Assembly (NCBI GenBank): GCA_937905985.1
Contig: CALCWC010000031.1
Span: 1 to 46,941 of the forward strand
Length of the DNA: 46,941 bases
Direction of reading: 5' to 3'
Source: an uncultured Verrucomicrobiales bacterium
Lineage (GTDB): Bacteria > Verrucomicrobiota > Verrucomicrobiia > Verrucomicrobiales > Akkermansiaceae
In this document: positions 40,711 to 46,941 of the stretch, piece by piece
Layout: each line of letters begins with the position of its first letter
Numbering within the stretch: the stretch's first letter is position 1
Notes under the pieces: model-generated
Seen by the model: only the letters and a program-made list of their open reading frames with translations
The model's database searches: none
What the model was told of the DNA's origin: nothing
Made by a program: the position numbers and the translations under genes

Positions 40711-41874
40711 GGGATTCTCCAGCACAAAGGAGTTCGCCAGCTCGTAGCCTGATTCCGGCTTCAGGGTGGGGTCGCGTTCTAGACGCAGTTCCGTGCCGGT
40801 GTTGTACTCGAAGGCGCGGATTTCATAGTGGCCATCCCTGCGGGCATCCTTGGGCAGCCAGATCGTGATGCTGTAGATGCCGGGCTGCGCGCTCTCAGCG
40901 AGCTTCAGGCACGGCGTTTGGGGAAGGGGCAGGAGGGTCTCCACGGTCTCCATGGCGGGGTGTTGCGCGAGTTCGGCGAAACGCCCGTCGTACTGCTGCA
41001 CGGTGAAGGCTTGAATGCGCTCGCCGTCCAATTTCTCACCATCCCCGAAACTCACCTCTCTCATGAGGGACAGGAGGGACCAGCCGTTCTCCAGCTGTTC
41101 AACGGTGCTGACGGTGGTGTCTGGGCTGTCATCGAATATCTCATCGCGGGTCTTGGTTGCCGGCGTGGTGCCGGTGCCAGCCAATTTGATGGTGCAATGG
41201 TACCCGGTGCCTCCTTGCGGCCACTCAACGAAGTGGCAGCGGGTGTATTCCTGCCTGCCCAGCAGCTTGGCGCGCATCCAGAACTCCCGGAGCAGGTCGG
41301 GATGCTCCTTGGCCAACAGCTCCAGGTTTTTCGGCGGCAGGGGAGAGGAACCCTCCGGCAGCGGAGTTTTTTCGGTTGATGTCCCGTGTCCGGATTTTTC
41401 CCCGGCCAGCCGCTTCACGATATCGGGCGCGCCGTCATCCACATAAAAGTCTGCCGGCACCTCGAGCGCCACGCCCTCCGGCACCACCCAATTGTCCGCC
41501 TCGTGGTCGTCGTTGACGAACGCAAACATCACCACATACATGACCAGAACCGCAAAGGTGGCGCCGCCCAGCAGCAGCGTGAAGAGAAGGCGCAACCCGC
41601 GCTGCCCCCAGCTCTGCTTCAAAAAGCAGGTGCCGATGAACCACAGCAACACCACGGGAACGGCCAGCAGGGCGAATGCGGTTGTGAACTCAAGCACCAT
41701 ACTGCCCGCAGGCGTGGTGCGCGGCCTGTCGGTGCCAACCCAGGCTCCCACCACCAAGCTCAGCAGCTCCACCACCAGGCAGAACACGGGCACCATCCAC
41801 GTGCTGCCCACCACGCGCTTCACCACTGCCCACACGCGCCGTATGCCTTGTTTCTCGTCGTCTTGTGTATCCAT
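40579..41874 (-). CDS. Membrane-anchored protein, local paralogous family (member 3)
   Basis: A 431-aa protein, paralogous along its whole length to member 2 (MDTQDDEKQGIRRVWAVVKR against METQDYGKQGTRGAWALVER). TM helices occupy residues about 25-125, then VPEGVALEVPADFYVDDGAP, LELLAKEHPDLLREF, and the conserved terminal domain (ITIWLPKDARRDG, IRAFEYNTG, VYTGDWGQYYGSRWQ, EQLFLMQGWMR). A 46-bp gap containing AATCCTAATCCTAATT separates it from member 2, and the pair is probably one operon. No known family. Confidence 0.87.
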   Translation of the reverse strand: MDTQDDEKQGIRRVWAVVKRVVGSTWMVPVFCLVVELLSLVVGAWVGTDRPRTTPAGSMVLEFTTAFALLAVPVVLLWFIGTCFLKQSWGQRGLRLLFTLLLGGATFAVLVMYVVMFAFVNDDHEADNWVVPEGVALEVPADFYVDDGAPDIVKRLAGEKSGHGTSTEKTPLPEGSSPLPPKNLELLAKEHPDLLREFWMRAKLLGRQEYTRCHFVEWPQGGTGYHCTIKLAGTGTTPATKTRDEIFDDSPDTTVSTVEQLENGWSLLSLMREVSFGDGEKLDGERIQAFTVQQYDGRFAELAQHPAMETVETLLPLPQTPCLKLAESAQPGIYSITIWLPKDARRDGHYEIRAFEYNTGTELRLERDPTLKPESGYELANSFVLENPDFMVYTGDWGQYYGSRWQVWFVPNQGEKELVCEQLFLMQGWMR

Positions 41875-41885
41875 ATCTATCCCTT

Positions 41886-41914
41886 ATAATACCTGTTGGA
41901 CACGAAATGCTGAA
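41886..41914 (-). promoter_or_regulatory. Promoter of tandem paralogue genes, near-leaderless
   Basis: Minus-strand TTCAGC (41909-41914), 17-bp spacer, TATTAT (41886-41891); 11 nt to the ATG at 41874. The -35 is weak, but T-rich DNA upstream could help. Confidence 0.42.
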
Positions 41915-41945
41915 AAAAAATGAAAAAAAATCGATTTTTTTTTCA
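41911..41945. repeat. A/T-tract dyad in divergent promoter region
   Basis: TGAAAAAAAA occurs twice in a row (41911-41930), and the second copy forms a dyad with the following TCGATTTTTTTTTCA (to 41945). It lies between divergent promoters and is likely curved or a protein-binding site. Confidence 0.5.
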
Positions 41946-42023
41946 CATGAGCCCCAAACTGGGGGTGCGCCATGATTGTAGGAAGCGGGTGGAAGTGAAA
42001 ATGGCGTGTGCCTCCATTCAAGC

Positions 42024-42052
42024 TTGACCGTTGGGGGTGTGTTTGGTAGCCT
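42024..42052 (+). promoter_or_regulatory. Promoter of gene at 42064, near-leaderless
   Basis: TTGACC (42024-42029), 17-bp spacer, TAGCCT (42047-42052); 11 nt to the ATG at 42064. Confidence 0.5.
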
Positions 42053-42063
42053 AGGGGCGGTAC

Positions 42064-42594
42064 ATGAGAATGGAGACAGGAAAGTTTTTGACTCTGCTGG
42101 CGGCGCTGCTCTGCCTGAGTGATTGCAACACGCTCAAAAGCGATTGCCAAGCCATCAGCGAGCGTGAGGCGCAAATTGCCAAGGAGCAGCCCGGCGACTA
42201 CTACATTGGCCGCCGCTACTATATCCCGTACACGCGCCTGTGGGGCTATCTGCGCCGCCCGGGCGAGAGCTGGCGCACCGCCAAGCTGGTGATGATGGAC
42301 GAGCACACCATCCACCAGCCGGACCGCGGCCCGGAGCCCCCGCTGAAGAACGCGGTGTTTGGGTCGGACGACAACGTGGAGTACGCCATCACGGGCTTGT
42401 TCACGGGCCAGCAGGCGTATGAGCCGAGCAGCAACATGGTGCTGCCGCTCTTCAAAGCCACCTCCTACAAGGTGATCAACCGCAAGCCCGGTTTCCTGTT
42501 CAAACCCTCGGAGACCCGCTCGGACGATTTTGTCACACTGGATCCGCGCATCATGCCGCAGCCCGGTGCGTGCAGCCAGGCGCTCGCCCAATAA
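42064..42594 (+). CDS. Small exported protein, possible lipoprotein
   Basis: A 176-aa protein with a signal sequence (MRMETGKFLTLLAALLCL) ending at LSDC. Asp before the Cys is not a normal lipobox residue, so lipidation is uncertain. The mature part has YYIGRRYYIPYTRLWGYLRR and ends PQPGACSQALAQ. No known family. It stands immediately upstream of ftsA (34 bp), in the place where ftsQ or ddl is found in other bacteria; it resembles neither. Confidence 0.8.
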   Translation: MRMETGKFLTLLAALLCLSDCNTLKSDCQAISEREAQIAKEQPGDYYIGRRYYIPYTRLWGYLRRPGESWRTAKLVMMDEHTIHQPDRGPEPPLKNAVFGSDDNVEYAITGLFTGQQAYEPSSNMVLPLFKATSYKVINRKPGFLFKPSETRSDDFVTLDPRIMPQPGACSQALAQ

Positions 42595-42620
42595 CATCTT
42601 TCCCTGCACAACCCTAGAAT
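42591..42620 (+). promoter_or_regulatory. Possible ftsA-ftsZ promoter
   Basis: ATAACA (42591-42596), 18-bp spacer, TAGAAT (42615-42620); 8 nt to the ftsA ATG. The -35 matches poorly and overlaps the preceding stop codon. Confidence 0.38.
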
Positions 42621-42628
42621 ACAGCGAT

Positions 42629-43852
42629 ATGGCTAAAACCAAAATCCTCGCCGGTCTGGAAATCGGCACCTCTAAAACCTGCATGATCGTTGGCGAAATC
42701 CGCCCCGATGCCACCGCCGTCATCATCGGGTGCGGCGAGGTTCCCAGCGCCGGCATCCGCAAGGGCGAAATCGTGGACCAGAAGATGGCCCGCCAGTGCG
42801 TTTGCGACGCCTGGCAGCTCGCACAGGAGCACGCCGACGTCGACATCCTCAACGTCTTCCTCTCCGTGACGGGTGACCACATTCGCGGCACGAACAACGT
42901 GGGGTCCTACCGCTTGCCGGACGATGAGGACATCATCGAGGACGAGCACATGGAGCAGGCGCAGAGAAAGGCGGAGCAGCTGGAGCTGCCGCCGGACCAT
43001 TTTGTGCTGCACCGCGAGCTTGGCGGCTATTCCATCGACGGCACCGAGCCCACGCGGCATCCCGCGGGGCTTACCGGGCAGACGCTGGACATGAACTGCC
43101 ACATCATCCACGGCCTGAGCACCCGCGTGAAGAATTCCCTGGTGTGCGTGCGGGAGATACCGCTGGAGGTGGAGGAGCTGGTGTTTGCACCGCTCGCCAC
43201 GGCCCAGATGGTGCTCAACCGCCAGCAAAAGGATTCCGGCGCCCTGCTGATTGACATCGGCGGCGGCACCACGGATTTCATCTGCTACAAGGGCGGGGAG
43301 GTCGTCTCCTCCGGCTGCATCCCTATCGGTGGTGAAACCATCAACCAGGATATCATCCGCCTTGCCTCCCAGCACATCACCCGCGAGGCCGCGGAATTCC
43401 TCAAAACGCACGAGGGCGACGCCTTCGGCGACACCAAGGACCGCTCGCTCGCGCAGTTCCGCAGCCAGAACGGCATGCAGGAGGTCGCCATGGCCCGCGG
43501 CGAGCTCAACCTCATCATTCGCAACCGCCTGGCGGACGCCCTGTTGCGCGTGCGCGACTGCGTGCCCTCGGAGCTGCTCAACCAGAACGGCATGAGCCTC
43601 TTCCTTTGCGGCGGAACCAGCATGATGCGCGGGTTGGACAACCTGGCGCGCTTCATCTTCAACATGCCCGTGCAGCAACCGGCCGTCATGACGCCGGAGG
43701 ACGGGCGCTACCTGAACGATCCGCGCTACTGTACGGCTATCGGCCTTATACGCTTTGCCCAGCGGTATGACGACGACGCGCTCTCCGGACTGACGGGAGG
43801 CCTGTTCGGCCCGCTGCGCAGGCTGTTCCGCAAGAAGGGCTCTCAACTCTGA
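42629..43852 (+). CDS. ftsA: Cell-division protein FtsA
   Basis: A 407-aa actin-like ATPase that tethers FtsZ to the membrane. Nucleotide-binding motifs are LAGLEIGTSKTCMIVGE (phosphate 1), LLIDIGGGTTDFICYK (phosphate 2) and LFLCGGTSMMRGL (adenosine). The SHS2/1C region characteristic of FtsA is present (VPSAGIRKGEIVD). The C-terminus GLFGPLRRLFRKKGSQL is a basic amphipathic helix, the membrane anchor. Start at the ATG at 42629. ftsZ begins 9 bp after its stop. Confidence 0.95.
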   Translation: MAKTKILAGLEIGTSKTCMIVGEIRPDATAVIIGCGEVPSAGIRKGEIVDQKMARQCVCDAWQLAQEHADVDILNVFLSVTGDHIRGTNNVGSYRLPDDEDIIEDEHMEQAQRKAEQLELPPDHFVLHRELGGYSIDGTEPTRHPAGLTGQTLDMNCHIIHGLSTRVKNSLVCVREIPLEVEELVFAPLATAQMVLNRQQKDSGALLIDIGGGTTDFICYKGGEVVSSGCIPIGGETINQDIIRLASQHITREAAEFLKTHEGDAFGDTKDRSLAQFRSQNGMQEVAMARGELNLIIRNRLADALLRVRDCVPSELLNQNGMSLFLCGGTSMMRGLDNLARFIFNMPVQQPAVMTPEDGRYLNDPRYCTAIGLIRFAQRYDDDALSGLTGGLFGPLRRLFRKKGSQL

Positions 43853-43861
43853 TTGACAACC

Positions 43862-45649
43862 ATGCTTCCCTACCAGACCACACCGCGAGCGGGAGACCGG
43901 ATAGCCATTGCGGGCATCGGCGGGGCCGGTGTCAACATCCTGCAATACTTCGGCGGTTCCAGCGCGGAGAACGTGGCTCTCTACGCCATGGCCACAGATG
44001 CCCGCCTGGGGCGTGATTGCGGCAATGTGCGCTTTGTGCACCTCGGCGGGGAAGGGGCATCGTTCACCGCTGCCGGCGGGCGCCCGGAGGCCGGGCGCGG
44101 CGCCATGGAGCGCAGCCGTGAGCAGATGGAGGAGATGCTTTCCGGCATCAGCGTGCTGGTGGTGGTGGCGGGGCTTGGCGGCGGAACGGGCTCCGGCGCG
44201 GCACCGCTGCTGGCGGAGTGGGCGAAGCGTGCGGGCGTGTATGTGGTTTCCGTGGTGATCATGCCCTTCAGCTTTGAGGGTGAGCCCCGCCGCGAGCGGG
44301 CGCAGGAGGCCCTGCAGGCCGTGGATGCGCATTCGGATATCTGCCTTTGCTTTGAGAACGACCAAATGGCCGAGCTTCCCGCCGCCGGTGAGGGCGTGCA
44401 GGCCGCGTTCGACCAGGCCAACCGCATCCTGGCCCAGTCCGTGGCTGCCGTGCCGTGGATTGCCAATGCCCCCGGTATCGTCAACCTGGGGTTGGATGAT
44501 TTGGCCGCCGCCATGCGTGGCCGCTCCCGCCGCGCCGTGTTTGCCTTTGGCCGCGGGTACGGTGAGAACCGCGTGGACGAAGCGGTGCGCTCACTCATGG
44601 AATCCCCGCTGCTGGCGCACCACCTGGCGCGCGGCGGCGTCTCCGGCCCGGTCATGCTGCATGTGGCCGGCGGTGAGGATTTGGCTCTGGTGGAAATCGA
44701 TGCCGTGGCGGATGCCGTGCAGCGCCAGCTCACCTCCTACGGTCAGGAGCTCCTTTTCGGCACTTGCGTGAAACCCGCCCTGCGGGAGGAGTTGCGCGTC
44801 ACCCTCATTGCTTCCGTGGAGGCCCCGCAGCCTGAGCATGCTCCCGAACCGGAGCCTGAATCCGACCCCGTTCCCGTCCCTGTGCCGGCCCCCGTGGAGG
44901 CAGAGGTGGAAACTACGCTGGAAGAGCCGGAGGACGAAGCCCCGGCCGCTCCTCCCGTGGAGGATGCCGACATTGATTCCCGCGTGGAGTCCATGTTCAG
45001 CAAGATGGACAACGCCACCCAAGAACCGCAGCCGGAATCCGAACCGGAACCTGTTTTTGAGCCCGACCCCGAACCGGAGGCGGCAGAGATGAAAATGGAG
45101 ACAGAAGAAGAAATCCCGGCGGTGCCGCCCGTGGAGGATGCGGACATTGATTCCCGCGTGCAGTCCATGTTCAGCGAGATGGACAACGCCACCCATGAAC
45201 CCCGGCCGGAGCCGGAACCCGAGCCGGAGCCCGCGGTAGAGCCGGAACCGGAGCCCGCTCCTGAACCCGCACCCGTTCCCGAACCCGTGGAAGAGGAGCC
45301 TGTGCCGGAGGAAGAGCCCCCCGCTCCGGAACCGCAGCCGGAAGACCCTCAGCCGGATTTCCCCCCGCAGCACCGCCAGTCCCTCTTCGACTTCGACGAG
45401 CCGCAGCCGCCCGAACCCAGGGTTCCGCAGCGCCGCCGCACCGCCCGCAGCATTGCCGCCGCGGAAACGGAAGAAGTGGATTCCCGCGTGCGCGACATCT
45501 TTGCTGAAATCGACAACGCGCCCTCTGGCAGCGCAGCGGACACGCGGGCCTACAGCCCGGACACCCGCAGCCGCGCCACCAAGGGAGACGACATCGACAC
45601 GCCGCCCTCCCTGCGCTTCAACGATCTCAGCAACCTGTTCCCGGACTAG
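43862..45649 (+). CDS. ftsZ: Divergent FtsZ with repeat-bearing acidic tail
   Basis: A 595-aa tubulin-like GTPase, much longer than the usual 350-450. The GTP-binding motifs are IAGIGGAGVNIL and the tubulin signature AGLGGGTGSGAAP (about residue 104). NTDxQ is changed to ATDAR. The T7 loop, NxDFADV in most FtsZ, reads NLGLDDL: the second catalytic Asp is kept, the first is Gly. Residues about 320-570 are a Pro/Glu tail with three copies of DSRVxx(M/I)Fxx(M/I)DNA (nt ~44970-45020, ~45144-45194, 45479-45520). The end SLRFNDLSNLFPD replaces the common FtsZ C-terminal peptide. The ATG at 43862 is preferred to an upstream TTG at 43853. Confidence 0.92.
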   Translation: MLPYQTTPRAGDRIAIAGIGGAGVNILQYFGGSSAENVALYAMATDARLGRDCGNVRFVHLGGEGASFTAAGGRPEAGRGAMERSREQMEEMLSGISVLVVVAGLGGGTGSGAAPLLAEWAKRAGVYVVSVVIMPFSFEGEPRRERAQEALQAVDAHSDICLCFENDQMAELPAAGEGVQAAFDQANRILAQSVAAVPWIANAPGIVNLGLDDLAAAMRGRSRRAVFAFGRGYGENRVDEAVRSLMESPLLAHHLARGGVSGPVMLHVAGGEDLALVEIDAVADAVQRQLTSYGQELLFGTCVKPALREELRVTLIASVEAPQPEHAPEPEPESDPVPVPVPAPVEAEVETTLEEPEDEAPAAPPVEDADIDSRVESMFSKMDNATQEPQPESEPEPVFEPDPEPEAAEMKMETEEEIPAVPPVEDADIDSRVQSMFSEMDNATHEPRPEPEPEPEPAVEPEPEPAPEPAPVPEPVEEEPVPEEEPPAPEPQPEDPQPDFPPQHRQSLFDFDEPQPPEPRVPQRRRTARSIAAAETEEVDSRVRDIFAEIDNAPSGSAADTRAYSPDTRSRATKGDDIDTPPSLRFNDLSNLFPD

Positions 45650-45669
45650 TCCGCATCTCCCCCTTTCCC

Positions 45670-46722
45670 ATGAACCAGGATCTTCTCACACGCTGCAGCA
45701 ACGCCGCCGCGCCCTCCGGTTTCGAGGGCCCCGTGCGCTCCATCATCCGTCAAGAACTCGGCGGTATCACCCAAATCACCACCACCACCGCTGGCAACAT
45801 CATCTGCGAACTGCCCGGCAGCGGCGGCCCCACCGTGGCCCTGCTTTCCCACATGGATGAAATCGGCTTCATGGTGCAGGGCATCGCGCCGGACGGCTTC
45901 CTGCTCATTGTGCCCCTGGGCGGCTGGTGGAACCACACGCTGCCCAGCCAGCGCGTGCGCGTCCATACCCGCGCCGGCAGCAGCGTTCCCGGGCAAATCG
46001 GCACCAAGCCCCCGCATCTCCTGCCGGAGGCCCAGCGCCACGCCGTCATGCCCAATGACGCTCTCTTTATCGATATCGGCGCATCCTCCGCGGAGGAGGT
46101 CGCCGCCTGCGGCATCACCATTGGTTGCGCGGTCTCCCCGGATGTGCAGCTCCAGCCCCTGGACATCCCCCACCGCTGGATGGGCAAGGCGTTCGACAAC
46201 CGCGCCGGCGTCTACTGCATGGTGGAGGCCATGAAGCGACTCGCCGCAGAGAAGCCCGACTGCACCGTCCTCGGCATCGGCACCGTGCAGGAGGAGGTCG
46301 GCACGCGCGGTGCCCGCGCCCTGGACCGCATCCCGGACCTCGCCATCGTCCTGGAGGGACCGCCCGCGGACGACACCTTCGGCCAATCCGCCACCTGCCG
46401 CCAGGGCGTGCTGGGGCAGGGCGTGCAAGTACGCTTGTTCGACCCCACCAACATCACACCGCCCGCCCTCGCGGATTTCGCCTTGCGCTTGGCGGCAGAG
46501 CAGGGCATCCCCTGCCAGCCGACCGTCCGCCGCACCGGCGGTACGGATGCCGCCGCCAGCTATCCCCAGTGGCACGGCACGCCCGCCATCGTCTTCGGCG
46601 TTCCCACCCGCTACATCCACTCCCACAACGGAATCTTGGACGACCGCGACCTCGACGCCTGCGTCAACCTCACCTGCGCCCTCACGCACGCCGTCACCGC
46701 AGATACCCTAGCCATAAAATAG
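45670..46722 (+). CDS. M42-family metallo-aminopeptidase
   Basis: A 350-aa cytosolic peptidase with two metals. Metal ligands and catalytic residues are in place: His in SHMDEIGFMV (about 61), Asp in KAFDNRAGVYCM (about 177), the Glu pair in VQEEVGTRGA (about 210), Asp/Glu in VLEGPPADD, and His in YIHSHNG (about 318). Family members cut N-terminal residues, often Glu/Asp or hydrophobic ones, from peptides; several were once labelled endoglucanases. It begins 20 bp after ftsZ and is likely co-transcribed with it, though a functional link to division is not expected. Confidence 0.93.
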   Translation: MNQDLLTRCSNAAAPSGFEGPVRSIIRQELGGITQITTTTAGNIICELPGSGGPTVALLSHMDEIGFMVQGIAPDGFLLIVPLGGWWNHTLPSQRVRVHTRAGSSVPGQIGTKPPHLLPEAQRHAVMPNDALFIDIGASSAEEVAACGITIGCAVSPDVQLQPLDIPHRWMGKAFDNRAGVYCMVEAMKRLAAEKPDCTVLGIGTVQEEVGTRGARALDRIPDLAIVLEGPPADDTFGQSATCRQGVLGQGVQVRLFDPTNITPPALADFALRLAAEQGIPCQPTVRRTGGTDAAASYPQWHGTPAIVFGVPTRYIHSHNGILDDRDLDACVNLTCALTHAVTADTLAIK

Positions 46723-46826
46723 TACATAGTACCTAGTGCATAGTAAATCCTGTTACACTTTTGTAACACTTCTCCTTCATTTCGCGCTTGCGCTGCCTAA
46801 CTGTTGGTGCTAACCTGAATCCCGTT
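46723..46826. other. Short intergenic repeat and dyad
   Basis: TAGTACATAGTACCTAGTGCATAGTA (from about 46722 to 46745) is built from repeated TAGTRCATAG words. It is followed by a dyad TGTTAC..GTAACA (46751-46768) that may be a weak terminator for the M42 gene. Confidence 0.45.
46788..46816 (+). promoter_or_regulatory. Promoter of the last gene, near-leaderless
   Basis: TTGCGC (46788-46793), 17-bp spacer, TAACCT (46811-46816); 10 nt to the ATG at 46827. Confidence 0.5.
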
Positions 46827-46941
46827 ATGGCACTTCACATACAAATGTCAGAAGAGGCGGAGGCCGAGCTCAAGAAGGCGGCCGCGCGCAACAAATTATC
46901 CTCCACGGCTGCAGGCCTCCTGTTCCTGCTGCTGGGCGGGC
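46827..46941 (+). CDS. Unidentified membrane protein, 5' part
   Basis: An open frame from the ATG at 46827 to the window edge, 38 codons. It starts MALHIQMSEEAEAELKKAA (a charged amphipathic helix), then NKLSSTAAGLLFLLLGG, which looks like the start of a TM helix. The well-spaced promoter and coding character support a real gene; the family cannot be told from this fragment. Confidence 0.65.
   Translation, partial: MALHIQMSEEAEAELKKAAARNKLSSTAAGLLFLLLGG

Noticed and set aside
1..46941. CRISPR arrays, transposase or integrase genes, prophage modules
   Set aside because: No regularly spaced direct repeats and no such proteins were found on either strand.

Overview
The window reads as chromosomal DNA of a GC-rich Verrucomicrobiota bacterium, most likely an Akkermansia-like gut or mucosal lineage. 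The reasons are a long verrucomicrobial-style autotransporter whose signal peptide begins MKLHLPRGLRTALLACL, a predicted sialate O-acetylesterase, an FtsA/divergent-FtsZ pair, many envelope proteins, and a housekeeping set (gdhA, mcsA-mcsB-clpC, purH, pdxJ, HU, yggL, gltA). The phylum call is inference from protein style and gene content; no marker-gene tree could be run.

Layout. 1-104: 3' end of a 5S rRNA and its terminator, so the window starts at the end of an rRNA operon. 105-5830: a non-coding stretch with two TGTGTGTACACACA palindromes, a secreted ankyrin protein, a periplasmic thioredoxin-fold protein (minus) and a 1206-aa autotransporter (plus). 5831-6604: 0.77 kb without a gene, holding a 197-bp element bounded by 50-bp imperfect inverted repeats. 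6605-10403: a two-gene McrBC-type restriction system, AT-richer at its start than its surroundings. 10535-12610: gdhA (minus) and a second thioredoxin-fold paralogue (plus). 12754-18234 (minus): an RND efflux operon whose adaptor is two membrane-fusion proteins fused head to tail. 18371-24298 (minus): an acyltransferase, a DUF805 protein, clpC, mcsB and mcsA. 24425-26024 (plus): a membrane protein of a local paralogous family and a SUFU-domain protein. 26035-32565 (minus): a tight six-gene run of lipoprotein, sialate O-acetylesterase, ankyrin protein, copper P-type ATPase, YbaK deacylase and a small membrane protein. 32691-39203 (plus): Na+/H+ antiporter, purH, pdxJ, HU, yggL, citrate synthase. 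39309-41874 (minus): two tandem paralogues of the 24425 protein. 42064-46722 (plus): a small lipoprotein-like protein, ftsA, ftsZ and an M42 peptidase. 46827-end: the start of an unidentified membrane protein.

Most notable points. (1) At about fifteen genes a good sigma70-type promoter has its -10 box only 6-12 nt from the start codon, which predicts leaderless or nearly leaderless mRNAs as a general habit. (2) The McsB arginine kinase keeps its fold motifs but lacks the catalytic Cys and most nucleotide-binding Arg positions, so it looks like a pseudokinase inside an otherwise intact McsA-McsB-ClpC operon. (3) The RND adaptor is a covalent tandem dimer. (4) FtsZ has a changed T7 loop and a Pro/Glu-rich tail with a motif repeated three times. 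(5) A three-member paralogous envelope family shows recent 3'-end sequence sharing. (6) McrB carries an N-terminal region I do not recognise.
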